Source of the DNA: Fasciolopsis buskii | Lineage: Eukaryota; Platyhelminthes; Trematoda; Plagiorchiida; Fasciolidae | Direction: 5' to 3' | DNA: 64,000 nucleotides | NCBI GenBank assembly: GCA_008360955.1 | Contig: LUCM01001917.1 | Coordinates: forward strand, 209,611-273,610 | Part shown: one piece after another, positions 24,621 to 36,459 of the stretch | Layout of the letters: each line of letters starts with the position of its first letter | How positions within the stretch are numbered: position 1 is the stretch's first letter | Notes under the pieces: model-generated | Told to the model about the DNA's origin: nothing | The model's database searches: none | The model's input: the letters and a program-made list of their open reading frames with translations, nothing else | Program-made: the position numbers and the translations under genes

Positions 24621-27091
24621 GCAAATTTAACTAAATTTTACTCCTAGAGTCTCAGTACACAGAAAAAAACTGGTCTGTTGAAAATATGGATTTCATTGCC
24701 CATATTTGCGATGGATTTTACGGTCAAACGTTGCGAGGAGCAACTTCTTTTGTCGTTGAAACTAGCATTCAACTAGACTGCACCTTTGAGGTGCACTTCC
24801 TAAATCCGATATTCATTCACGTTCTCCAAGGCAGCATTAAATTTCGAACTTGCGTAATTTTATCCTAAATATGCATCCCTTTTTATTTGTAATTTTACTT
24901 TTCCTCTCGTTGAATGACTGGAAGGACTCCATCTGAACTCTTGTTAGGTTAGTTCAAATTGCATAGGACCGCTGTATACAGGAGACTAACGTTACCCTAG
25001 AGACAACCTCCGGCTTTGACGCAACATAAGAAACAAATCTATTGCTCAAAGACAATAGATAACTTGAAATTCAATGTAGTTTCGTAAGAAGATATCATAA
25101 AGTGGTACGCTGAAGAAATGACGATCATAACCGATATCCGAGGCAGCGAATTATCAGACATGGGTGGCAAAGATGGGAACCGATGGAACGGGGTTGACAA
25201 AGGAGTGAAAAGAGAGTGGATAAAGAAGAAAAATTCCGTAGTTGAGTAGCCTTGGTTTCCTTTGAACATGAACTAGATAAAACAGAGAAGTATATCAGGA
25301 ACTATAGACAAAATATCCATCATGAGCTTCCCAAGACTGTTCGCATGAGTTCACTGAAAAGGCGGCTGATTTTAAGAGATGATCTCATGTGCACCATTTT
25401 CAGTTGGCAAGATGCTCTAATATGCAGTTACGCGGTCAAAAGCCAGAGGATGACTGATCATCCCAAACCGAGTTTTTTTCGCTGGCCCAGGTGTCTATAG
25501 CGTCTGGACAATCCAGTATGATCTTCAAGACTTTGTTCTATACTGGTCAGCGGTTGGCCTCGAGACAATCTGCAATGCATTATTCCATAGTAAGCTGAGT
25601 GTTTCGTAGAACAGCTTTCTGGGAGGTATCAACTTCCAGACCGTAAAGATCATTTTAACCGTGAGCGCTGCGCCTGCAAGTTTGCTCTTAGGTAAGCCAA
25701 GGCTGGTAATGGCCACTGTATGTACGGTTGTTCTCACACCTGCAACTCGATAAGGGAACAGTTTTGCGCTGAACGCGTAATCCCCGTCACTATATTTATT
25801 GACATGTTAGATGCAGACAGGCATACTACTGCAGCCTCGAGTGTGGCATCGGGTAGTTGACTGACCTACAGAGTGTGCCAAGCTAAAGCAAACGGTCTGA
25901 AATCAGAGTAGAACGAGAATCCTTGATTACTCACCTAGCACAAACATGCGCTGAAGCTGTTTTGGCATGCTTATCTCTCACAGACCCGACAGTGAAATCC
26001 ACGGCTCACTCAGGGTTACGTCATCACAGGCACATGCAAAGAAGCCTACCCGGATTTGAAAAACCCCAGTGATTTAAGATTTGATTTGTTAGACACACTA
26101 TAATATACCAGTCATAATTTCTGCAGATGTGTTTGCCTTATTCCTTCATATTATTAACGTTTACTTGAGCTTGTTTGTTACCGGGTTGTTAACTGCTTGG
26201 TTTGTCCATATCACGCATTATGAAGTGGAATATTAATTAATTGTTTTATTGCAAATGTAACGTCTAACCAAAGTGACTGCATAAAAAATCGTGCGCCCGC
26301 CAAGTTGCACGCTTCCTGGAGTACGAAGCGCCGAACTAGTGCCGATGGCTACCGACTGTCTACCAATTTTTGAATGGCTCACGCCTATCACGTGAACGAT
26401 TAATGAACAGTTACAAATACCAGTTTTGTGCTTTCCCTTTTACTTTCCGCTACCGAATCTTGCCGTCGATTATGGTCCACGTGTATGAACTTGTTCAGAC
26501 TAAAATGACCGGTTGTTCTACCATACAACTGCAATCCACGTATAAAATCGATGCGGAAAAACCAATCCATTTTGAGACTTTACATACGGCGATCACGTTC
26601 ACTTAAAACTCAGTAACAACCCGTTATCATCAATCTGATCAAGAACCATGCTAGATGGCTTAATCACAAAATGAAAAACGAAATTAGCTGACTAGTGCTA
26701 AGTTCTGGTTGAATCCACTGGAATTTCTGACCACCTAAATGATCTGCTATGTCCTACTTTGTGGGTCCGTTCTTACGTTTGTAACCAGGCGCCTCCTGTG
26801 ATTTCAACTGACTTTTCAAAAGAGGAAGACGACAATACTGGCGAGTAGACTGTAAGAGCATATAAACCCCGATTGCCTATCCCAAAAGACAAAAACACAG
26901 ACAGCTCTTCCTGAGAATCCGATCTCATATCGAAAATCACGAGTTTTTACAATTAGTCGTAACCCGATTCGGACAGATACTAGTGATGCTGAAGTTGGCC
27001 CACAATAAGAAATACTTTGGCCCTTTATACGAGTGTACCAAGTACATAATGGGAAATTTGGTGAAAACAATCTATCCCTTTAACAACTTAC
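24621..27091. other. Unassigned intronic sequence
   Basis: No domain or element recognised after the transposase scrap. This is the upstream part of the putative long intron that follows the EF-hand exon. Confidence 0.4.
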
Positions 27092-27656
27092 CGCGGATTC
27101 ACCGAGACTGGTGTTGTTGAAAACACCTCAGCACCATCTGCTGTCACTTCTATCTTTGTCGTATATGTGTCACCAGGCCAGTCAAGTTGGACAGCTTGTG
27201 GTGGACGTGTATAACTACTTTTAGCACGTCGTTCCCACAGCGCTCGATTTTGGCTACGTGATTCCCGGACCACTGGTACAACGGGATGCGGAATTTTTCT
27301 AGGAGTTTTTGGTGTGGGTGGCATTGAGTATTGGAAACCGGTACCGGACGAGCCGGCTGATTTTTTGGTTGGTGTTGCAGCCACTGAATCACCGGCCTCA
27401 TAGGCGGCTAATTCTTTCATTATATCACTGATCCGTACTTCACCGTCGGCATCCGTGTCCAGACCGTCAAACAAGGCACTGGCCAATTCGGGGGACAAAT
27501 TTATCGTATCATGTGAGCACAGTTTCACCCATTCGATTTTGTTCAAAAATCCATTGTGTTCCACATCGTAACTACGCATCAGTTCTCTCAAAGCCTCAGT
27601 GGCCATATTCACAAACTTGTCCTTTTCGCTTGTTGGGTATTTTTGTAGACGTAGAA
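27092..27656 (-). CDS. EF-hand exon of a CRACR2A/RASEF-like protein
   Basis: This minus-strand exon ends at a strong donor (CCGCG then GTAAGTT), phase 2. It encodes two canonical EF-hand loops: DVEHNGFLNKIE and DTDADGEVRISD, spaced by NLSPELASALFDGL, then a Pro/Lys/Ser-rich linker (PPTPKTPRKIPHPVVPVV) and LDWPGDTYTTKIEVTADGAE. A paired EF-hand of this form, with an 'LS-EL---FD-LD-D-DG' second hand, resembles the N-terminal calcium sensor of CRACR2A (EFCAB4B) and RASEF. An in-frame ATG with a good context at 27606-27604 could be the start; otherwise an acceptor at 27657 (ACGAAG) in phase 1 would join it to an upstream exon. A possible upstream exon ends at CCAG/GTGTTT (27713), implying a 56-base intron, and another candidate is at 36063. 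Its donor phase fits the exons at 6929 and 6773. Confidence 0.8.
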
Positions 27657-27712
27657 CTTCGTTAGTGATGTTAAGAATAATCAAATCACGGTGAGAAAAC
27701 ACAAATAAACAC

Positions 27713-27790
27713 CTGGGCTGCTAGTTTCTGGCTGTTGTGGATCAGATGTGTACAAGTAGGCATTCAATTCACGTTTCACGTCGCTTTTGT
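27713..27790 (-). CDS. Candidate small exon upstream of the EF-hand exon
   Basis: The minus-strand frame YKSDVKRELNAYLYTSDPQQ then PETSSP ends at CCCAG/GTGTTT in phase 1. Splicing over a 56-base intron to the acceptor at 27657 would give an in-phase junction into LRLQKYPTSEKDKF. The 5' border is unknown and the donor is not consensus beyond GT. It competes with an ATG start inside the next exon. Confidence 0.3.
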
Positions 27791-29064
27791 ACTCCGTGCA
27801 AACGTGTTTGCAAGCTATCAAGCAACAAGCGCAGACGCACCCACAAATGCACCAACAAGAGCAGACTTGTGTGCTGTATGCTAGCAAAGATAGCTTTCTT
27901 GATATGTACCAATGAGACCCGCACACACACGTTAAAGTGCTATTCACATTTGCACACATCTACTGGCACAGATGCGCGTGAATACGCAAATACCAAACGC
28001 CCACATCAAGACTATACGAGGGTACAGAAGAGAGCTTGATTACACTATTCATCACGCGATCCATTAGTTCTAAACTTGTCATAATTACTTTCACCTTTTC
28101 TGGTTCACCTACGCTGTCTACCGACCTTCTTATTTCAGCTGCCTGGTTCTTTTGAACTCATTTTTCCGACTGTATCACTTCTGGTACCACTTGGTTAGTT
28201 AATTGAACAGAAAAAGCGACATCTGATCACCGTCTAGCCGGGATACAGGTGGACATACCGGTTGTCTCGTGTTACTTGTAAGTGAGCGAAAAAAACTGAT
28301 TTGATTAGAATTTTAATAAACAGTAGGTTTCTTCAGCACGGAAGTCAATGGTTTTGTGGTTAGAACGATTACAGAAAAATTAAGTGCCTTTATTTGGTTG
28401 TTTGTTTTCTCGAAATTTGACTGCATAAAAAACACAGAGGAACGCAAGGGACCAAGGGCTTCACTAATAACCATAAAGTGTTAGTGACACAATGATCCAT
28501 GCTTGAGCTTTGATGTTTATGAAGACAACTGTCCAGGTATTCTAACCGACAACACGGAAGTCTGCATTGCAGTAACATACTTGGACTAGTGGATTGCCAG
28601 CATCCACCGATGCGAAGTATCAAATCGGGCAATGAAGTTCGAATACCGCCAGCGCCGATTAGTCGAGGAATCAACAAAATTTATTTGTCCAAGAACCCGC
28701 CTAATAAAATAAGACAAATCTTCGCACAGTTACTAAAAGGAAGAATATTATAAATGACCCTAATACTGCAAGCTATACCATGAAAACGAATTCAATAGAA
28801 TTTCAGATAGCGCGAACCGTTTCGACAATTGTGCTGCACAGTACCAGTCCTCCTGGCCTCACTGGCCGTGTGGTGTAAAAACTCGTCGAAGGCACAGGCG
28901 GTAAAGGTGCATCGCAGCCGAAATGCTTCAGCGTCAGAATCATAAACATATGCTCACTGCACGCAAAACTGGACAACTTTAATTGATTATTGTTCAAGTG
29001 TGAAATCTCGCTAAGTAGATTCAGCTTGCAAAAATGCATACGGACAAAACGCTCATGAATGCCT

Positions 29065-29067
<3 letters not shown>
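27791..29067. other. Upstream of the EF-hand exon; no gene recognised
   Basis: CA/TG-rich low complexity around 27830-27960, then unassigned sequence. The open frame at 28390-28677 on the minus strand has no recognisable domain. No TATA-like promoter can be assigned. Confidence 0.4.

Positions 29068-29105
<38 letters not shown>
29068..29105. repeat. (AT)19 microsatellite at the Penelope 3' end
   Basis: Thirty-eight bases of uninterrupted AT dinucleotide lie directly after the 3' flank of the minus-strand Penelope-like fragment, a common position for such tracts. Confidence 0.97.
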
Positions 29106-29108
<3 letters not shown>

Positions 29109-30078
29109 ACATTGATTTGGTTGCTGAGCTGGGCGATTTGATTGAAAAAGTCTCATCACCAGCCGAGGTGGTACCATCAATGCTACGATTTTGTAGCGAG
29201 TGTGTAGTTGCCATCATCCACGTAAATGAGTCACTTTTTCTTTACTTGGTGTTGATTGGCTGTTCTGGGTGAAGTGGTAGGGTAGAAATTCTGGTCAGCT
29301 GCTCTGTTCACCTTTGTCTACTGTTGACATGTTGTGGGCCGAATCCCCGTCCATTTCTACTGGCTTATGCTGATTGGTCGTTTGATCGAATCGATAGGTA
29401 TACGTGGTCCAGATCGACCTGTCTGTTTGTCGATCTTTCCGAGGAGCGCCAACCTTTGGGAAATTCCCTAGAATACTTTGTTCTACCGTGAGCAACGATC
29501 TTCACGTCGAACTTGTAGCCTTCCCGGCCTTCGTGAACTAAGATTAGGGGGAGTGGATCGTATCGTTTTGTTGCCGATTGGTGCTCATGGATCCGTATCG
29601 CGGGTTTGTAATGTGTACTGCTTTTCCCAGTCTTTACGATCGATTTGATAGACAACGTTATTTTAAATCTTGTCACGTGTCCTTGATGGCAGGGAAAGTT
29701 CTTTATATTTCAGATCGTTCAATGATTCCGAACGTGTCGCCAACATAGCGCAGCCACGGTTTTGGTTCCATGTCCGGCAAGATGGTCTTCTCCAGTTTCT
29801 GCATCACTGCCTCTGCAATGAAGCCAGATATTGGTGAGCCCATGGGGTTCCGTTAACTTTCTCCTAAAACGTATCCTCGAACTTGAAGTATGTTTGGAGG
29901 CACAATTCTACTAATTCGCATACGCCGCTCGACTTCGGTCTTTCGTTCCATTGGTGTTCTAAAAGTTCTTGCAATGTCTGCCTTGCTAAATCTAAGGGCC
30001 TTGATGTAAAAAGAGAAACGACCTCGAAGGGGATCATGATTTCATTATCTCCAATGTTTGTCCTGTGACGTTTTTCCA
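29106..30078 (-). mobile_element. Penelope-like element, internally deleted copy
   Basis: On the minus strand, from 30078 downward, the reverse transcriptase fingers and palm appear (DNEIMIPFEVVSLFTS, LARQTLQELLE, LCLQTYFKFEDTF, NGTPMGSPISGFIAEAVMQK across a frameshift, and PWLRYVGDTFGIIERSEI). The catalytic box, normally YVDD, reads YVGD. The reading then jumps straight to the GIY-YIG endonuclease end (VVYQIDRKDWEKQYTLQT, then the helix with RIHEHQSATKRYDPLPLI), skipping the region that should lie between. The 3' flank runs to the (AT)19 tract at 29068. Penelope-like elements pair this reverse transcriptase with a GIY-YIG nuclease to copy themselves into DNA. Stops and frameshifts show the copy is dead. 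Confidence 0.85.
29381..29681 (-). repeat. Inverted repeat, left arm (301 bp)
   Basis: Reverse complement of 30558-30858. Position by position (coordinates sum to 60239) I find four mismatches, all in the first 30 bases of the right arm, and no gaps. It covers the GIY-YIG endonuclease region of the Penelope-like element. Confidence 0.97.
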
Positions 30079-30950
30079 TGAATCGCAACGGAATTTTCGC
30101 GGAAATCAAGTTCACCCTGGAGACAAGACATGATAACTTTATACCGCTTCTAGACCTGTTCGTCACACGGGCAAATACAGGCAAATTAGAAACATCCGCA
30201 TACCGCAAAACGTGCGCACAAATCAAATCGTACAATTTCAAGGCAACCACCAAAGCTGCCACAAAAGAAGTTGCATTAAGTCACTTTTTAAAAAAACAAT
30301 CCCACTGCATCACTGAGGACCGAAGGAAACAAGGGGAAAGACATCCGTTTCAAATGTTTCTGCGCAACGGTTGCACACGAAGCACCAAGAAAAAGTAGTA
30401 CTGAGGGACAATCGACAAAGAGATCAAAACACAAACCGGCATACCATACTGCAAACATATTTTTGAAAAGTAAACGATTAACCAAGCCCCACGAAATTGA
30501 AGTGGTGCACAATCCAACAAGAACTTTACAGAAGGTCCCATCGAAGATCAAAGAACTGACACTTGACAAGAATCAAAATAACGTTGCCTATCAAATCGAT
30601 CGTAAAGACTGGGAAAAGCAGTACACATTACAAACCCGCGATACGGATCCATGAGCACCAATCGGCAACAAAACGATACGATCCACTCCCCCTAATCTTA
30701 GTTCACGAAGGCCGGGAAGGCTACAAGTTCGACGTGAAGATCGTTGCTCACGGTAGAACAAAGTATTCTAGGGAATTTCCCAAAGGTTGGCGCTCCTCGG
30801 AAAGATCGACAAACAGACAGGTCGATCTGGACCACGTATACCTATCGATTCGATCAAAGGATCCGTATGTTGCCGACTTTCTGTACATAAAGAATGGTTC
30901 AATCAGATTTAAAAATACTGGTGTTGATGAAAATCTAGGTTACTGAATGG
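30079..30950 (+). mobile_element. Penelope-like element, middle and endonuclease part, inverted to its neighbour
   Basis: On the plus strand, starting within a few bases of where the minus-strand copy begins, the missing middle of the element appears: FAEIKFTLETRHDNFIPLLD, YRKTCAQIKSYNFKAT, RNGCTRSTKKK, then EVVHNPTRTLQKVPSKIKE, and the GIY-YIG nuclease (VAYQIDRKDWEKQY, then after a frame change RIHEHQSATKRYDPLPLILV and HVYLSIRSKD). Similarity to the other copy stops at 30858, before the element's 3' untranslated end. Together the two pieces contain nearly the whole protein but in opposite directions. Inactive. Confidence 0.85.
30558..30858 (+). repeat. Inverted repeat, right arm (301 bp)
   Basis: Partner of 29381-29681, separated by an 876-base spacer. 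From 30588 to 30858 the arms read as identical. Confidence 0.97.
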
Positions 30951-32999
30951 ATAAATGACTAGACAGACCGCCACATCTAATTTCTGGTTTTTAAAGGTCG
31001 TTGCCGCCGTTCAGCCATGACTATAAACAATTCGTATTTTTGGTCTCATTGGGACTAACATTGTAGGCGTGAGTCACGTAGTATAAACCTGCATCTCACG
31101 ATTTATCGGTCGTTTCACAGTCTTCCATAACATTTACCTTACTTGGGAAACAACAGCAGTCAGTACGTTCATACTGCGCCTTGAGTCGGACTCAGGTTGG
31201 GTCAAACATTTTAGCCACCATACTATCCGCGCCAGTTTTCTGTTTCCCGTTCAGTTCCCACAACCCCGTCACCCAACAGTCTTTCGTCCGTAACCTACGA
31301 ACGACACCAGACAAGCGTTAGCAAAACGACCAATTCCCGCGGCAATATCTTGGTCGGGCTGATTCCGCCCAAGTTTGAGTCTCAAAAGAGGCGCACTGGG
31401 TAAGTGCTCTCGATCATTACTCGGTGCATAGCTTCCAGTATTATTTTCTATTGCATGTATCTGCCTCACTAATGTTCTTAACAGAAGATGAGCTAGTTGA
31501 GTTGATAATCTATTCTCTAGTCAATCATGTACATCAGACTGTGAGGTGTTCATGATTTTGTCTTCTAGGTTTCACACGGGCTGACTTTTCGCTTCCTAAA
31601 ATGTTTGCATTTCAACGAAACAGTTATGCGCATCATATCACTGCAAAAATGCAATGACAATTGTTGAGAAAGATAACTGTCAAATTTGCAAATAAATTCA
31701 TCCGAGAGACTCACATCAGCATGTGATGTTTCGACTCGTTTAGAGAACAGTGATGTAGCAGTATTATATGTGGATGGAGAACATAACTGGGAGAACTGAA
31801 TTGCTTGCGGATATCTGGATAAATCGTTGTGTTGACGAATGAAACAGAAATTATTTGGTTATCAATTTCCAATGTGTGAACGCATTTTGCAGACAGATCA
31901 TTAAAATGTATGGGAACACGAGACTAATAATTGTTAGTCCAGACTGATAAACTTTGATATCATTTGTCAGCAAATTTTCCAGTGGTAACTTTTTTTCTTG
32001 ATAAAACTTGAGATATGAAATGCCCGTCCACTTTGAGCTTGGCAAACCCTATTCTAGTTGGAATCAATGTGCTAATAGTGTCATCATCAGGCTCCAATAT
32101 GGATCTAGGGGGGTAAATGAGTAGCTGAATTATTTCTATACACTGGGGTTTGAGACAACGTTTACGGGGAAATAAAGAATACCGAGTAAACTAGTGTGAG
32201 TACTGTGAGAATCCTCAACCATAAAACGAGTCTGACAAAGACCTACTACATCGGAGCAGATAAAACCAACAAATTGACGGAATGGTCAAAAGCACTTTTA
32301 TCTTAATGCAAAAGGGACCGAAAAGAATGTATCATTGAAGCATTACCAATTTGTCCACAAACGCGTTGAATTTCATTATACTCATTTGGGTATACTCGAT
32401 ATTATTGCTAGCCTAAATGTCCAATTTCTAGTCGTGTCTCTTGGTTCTCAATCGGCAGACCAGGTAAACAAAGTGACAGTGTTAGACAGTCAAGAGATCA
32501 ACTGTGTACTGAAGAATACGGTAAGATGAGCTCGGGTATCAGTTGAAAGTTACTTGCGTCCTCGTTGATCAGCCCAACGGGTACGTAAATGCTGGTGTCA
32601 TTAATAATGGACGATCAAACTGAAATCGCATGTATGTGTACTCCGTTGTTTGGTTCTCGACGGATATACTACCGCGGTGAATGCAAAAACGCAAGCGACT
32701 TGTTCGTCTGGTTCACTTTGAATCCCTCCCGGATGTCTATTCATTCGGCTGCACATTCTGGCCGGGCGTCGTCCGATTCGATTACTCTGGAATTTAAGGC
32801 TCATAATTCCTGTGGGCTACAGGCATGCCGTGCTGCTGACCGAATGCTACTTTGCCGTCAAAAGTAGATTAAACTACAACTGTTTTATGTTCAGCTGGTA
32901 AGAGGATTGCTCTCGTAAACGTGCAGCTGTATATTTTACGATAACAATAGTCCTACAACCTGTTCAGGTGATATGAAGAAATTTAGTGGCATGGGCCTA

Positions 33000-33031
33000 T
33001 TATTATTATTATTACTATTATTATTATTATT
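33000..33031. repeat. (ATT)n microsatellite with one interruption
   Basis: Repeated TAT/ATT trinucleotides with a single ACT interruption. Confidence 0.95.
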
Positions 33032-33414
33032 GTCACAGCTTTTCTCACGCATATTGCTAGTGCCATTGCTGGCACTATTACAACTTCCTGAATTGTCAGT
33101 ACCATGTGCTAACCTACGAAAAACAAGAATAAGTTCCATGGTCTAGCATCACGCGGCAAATGCACGTCACGACGGAGGCACAAAGAATTAAGCCTGTCAA
33201 TTAGCCAGGTGGACTGGGAAATAATTCGAAATGTACTAACTGGATCAACAAGTGTGTAGTAAATTAAAGTGGTTATTGGGAATTTAAGTGACCAGTCGGC
33301 GCCGCGCTGGCATAATAACGAATGAAGAACAAAAGTCGTAAATGGCAAGAGAACAAAAGATCCACTGAATACAGATTAATAAAGTTGACAAATGTCACAA
33401 GATGCAAAAGTGGA

Positions 33415-33510
33415 AGTTGCTGTTTACCTACTGGGGATTCAACTCCGGGCCTAGACGCGACCTTACTAGTTGAACTGCGACGAGGTCAAGCCGAAAATGT
33501 ACAACTTTTC
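33415..33510 (-). mobile_element. Possible decayed tRNA-like SINE
   Basis: On the minus strand GTCGCAGTTCAACTAGTAAGGTCGCG is followed by GGAGTTGAATCC, which resembles a worn A-box/B-box pair. It shares AAGGTCGC with the two better copies at 15 and 20 kb. Weak. Confidence 0.3.
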
Positions 33511-36062
33511 AGACCCTAGTCAATTATAATACTTTTGCTGCTATTGCTACTACGAGCAACGAAATTAATGTTGTCTTGCGCAAACCACTATAGCATTAGA
33601 CTTCTTGCTTTATCGCAAAATCATTGACTACAAATTATTTGCGGTATGACAATGATACATTTGATTTCACACATTTCATTTCAGGCTACACACCACTATA
33701 GCAGTAAACCTAGCAGTAACTTTTTCCGGAATAAGATATTCCTCACATTTCCTGTAAATTCTTCGGCACTGGTTTATTTAGTCTTCCATCCTCACGTCGA
33801 CCAATTAATGTCTCACAGTAGAAGATATTCATAATTAGGGTTACCACTGCTTATTTCGAAGGGGTAGCGATTCAAGACGGAATTTCATTAATAGAAACTT
33901 TCTTCATTAGCATCGCATTGAAAATTTCTTCTTATTCATTTTACTTTTAATAATGATATAAGGGGAAATAATCTGCTTTAACAGAGTTTGCGTAGAAAAG
34001 TCGACGTCACTGAGAGGGCAGTGAATAGTCAGCCGCGAGTTCGTTCGATCTGCGATAGACTGGTCAATTCCAGTCGACAGACGCGCGTATTTTGGCTGAC
34101 ACGCAAATTTGCGCTGGCTGTTCATTCTCAATTGATTTACTTTCTCACAATTTAAGCACCCTCAGTTTTGCCATTTGGGCATTTCATCTACCTGCGGACA
34201 TCGCCTTAATTCCGTCCTAGCGCTGGCCTGTACAACAGTAGGTACGTGATATCATCCGGCATTTGATATACGCTTGCCCTTTGCCACCGAAAAAATGAAA
34301 TAAAACAACACGTCGGCAGGCACATATTGTATCAACATGAACAACAAAAGTGAACATGAGCTCCTTGTGTATACCAGAGATCGTGTTCTGTCTGTCGTGG
34401 TAGGGGCACTAACATATTTGAACAAGGAAATGAGTGATATGTATTTCCTATGGTGGATACAGTCTACGTCAGCAAAATTTTCACACTTCCCTGACATGTT
34501 TATTGTAGCGCAGATCCAATTGCAAATTAAAATACAGAACATGACACTTTGTCCCCTCAAATAGAGCGGTGACCCTAAGAGGATTCTCATATGCCAAGAA
34601 AATCATTCGAAATTATGAGAACGACCGGTTCCTTAAACAAGATACACCACGATACAGTGAGTTGAACTGCTGCCGCTGACAGGCAATCAGCTCAAATCAG
34701 ACCTTGTTAAAGTGATCATCGAAGGCCAATTTATTGCTTTGCTAACCACAATACTGAACATCTCCCATAACCAACCATTACTAAGCTTGAATTTTAGAGC
34801 GAAAATACGACTCTGAACGATAATGATTGGTTGGGATCCGCGCGAAGTTTGATATAAATACCAAACACATAGCAGCAATACACAGAAAACTACCAGCCTC
34901 AGGTACCAAAAATATTAGGAAAAGAAGAGACTCATAAAATTTCAATCAGTCTGAACCAAAAAAAGATACAGATTGCATCGAAAAGTGACGAGTTACGGAA
35001 TGCATGTAATTTTTCAGAAGTCAATTACCATATCGTCTGTTGGGGTGCGATTAGCTGACGTCTTGGCTACTGTAGGTAACCTTTCACACAGCAGACTTTT
35101 AGTAAAATGAACATGAACAGTAAGTAATATGTAACCCGCAACTACTATCCGGGGTCGTTTGACTGAAAACATGCCGCTAGGTTGCTCATGTCAATCGAAG
35201 CGTCGGCCAAATGAACCTCCTGCCGACAACGTTGTTAGCGACTTTTGAAAAATAGCATGCTTATGCAATTTTGGATGCATTTAAAAAAACATCTGTTCAC
35301 TGCCTTGCAAATTATGTCATGAAATTCGGGAAAGGAAGCAACCACTACATGCTTGTTTTGTAAAACAGGATTTTTAAGTCTCGTTAAGGCAAGCAATTCT
35401 CGTTAGTGTGTTGGGCCACTTTCGCAAGACTGAAGTGTGTAACTGATTAGTTATAGCATTGTTAATGTCATCTAGCAGTCTGCATTCATTCTTGAGGCCA
35501 GTATCATCCTTTCCAATTGTACTAAAAAGTCTGAACTCTAACCCCTACAGGCGGTACCAAACCGCGACAACTACTGCGCCGGAATGTCACTAACACGCTT
35601 GACAAAATGATGCAATTTGTTTAATATGCCACCAATTTACGAAAAACGGTTTATGTCGTTAATTCGCATAATACTACCAGAAGGGGAACTTATTTTCTAC
35701 GTCAGTTTCCAACCATGTTTGCATTGGCGCGTGCTTTCTGTTTACCAACGCACTCTCCTTGCGGTCGGACCTGCCAAATTTGGCAACCCATCTTCACCTA
35801 CTGATATAGTTAAAAGTAGTTAGTTTGCGTAACAAGCCGTATCCCAATACCGACATTGCAGAAGTACAAGTTATTCCGCAGTCAATGGCAATGGTCGGTT
35901 TAGTTTGTATTTAGCACACTGAAAAATATTAAGTAGGTAACTAACCTGACTACTAAGACTTTATAATTTGGCTCACGCGAAAGTTGTGTCGGGTTTTCAA
36001 GATTATCGCAAAATGGTCTGCTTTAGTAAAGCCACGCGTGACGGCTAAGCCAAGATACTCAC

Positions 36063-36183
36063 AGGTAGTTAGCTTCATAAGCTCAGCGTAACTGGGTGCG
36101 GCGGCATCTATGGTTCGTAATATCAAATCCCTCGATGCATACGTCAAAGCTGTCCGACGTGATCTTAGATTTTTCTTCTGCAT
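36063..36183 (-). CDS. Candidate first coding exon (unidentified)
   Basis: On the minus strand an ATG opens 40 codons (MQKKNLRSRRTALTYASRDL, then ILRTIDAAAPSYAELMKLTT) ending at a consensus donor GTGAGT, phase 1. That phase would fit the acceptor proposed at 27657 for the EF-hand exon, making this a possible 5' exon of that gene. Alternatively an acceptor at 36190 (GGTACAG) could make it internal. No domain recognised; a chance open frame cannot be excluded. Confidence 0.35.
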
Positions 36184-36459
36184 TGGACTCTGTACCACGG
36201 TAATTATTTTTTCGCAAACTCGAAAAGTTCGACTGTCCACATGGCTACTTGGAATGGCTGTCAGTCTACCTCATCAACCGAACTTAGTGCTCAAGACTAA
36301 GAAGAAACAAACCTGCTCTGTTGGTAAATAACTCTGGAGTCCTTAAAAGAACTGTCCTTTGTTCTTATTTGTTTTCCACGTACATCAGCGACCTCTAAAT
36401 GCTCGTTCCCCTGGTCAATTATTCAATTATGTCACAACGACACTGCAATTTGATGTGGC

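Larger units (their letters stand above)
30951..36062. other. Unassigned sequence with minor repeats
   Basis: No gene recognised. The open frame at 32589-32867 on the plus strand has no recognisable domain. An ATT microsatellite and a possible decayed SINE are listed separately. Confidence 0.4.

Noticed and set aside
28803..29180. 125-codon minus-strand frame with an IYIYIY run
   Set aside because: The run is translation of the (AT)19 microsatellite, and the rest is the 3' flank of the Penelope copy.
29864..30398. Overlapping bidirectional genes at the Penelope junction
   Set aside because: The overlap is produced by the two inverted element fragments abutting near 30080; the antisense frames are shadows.
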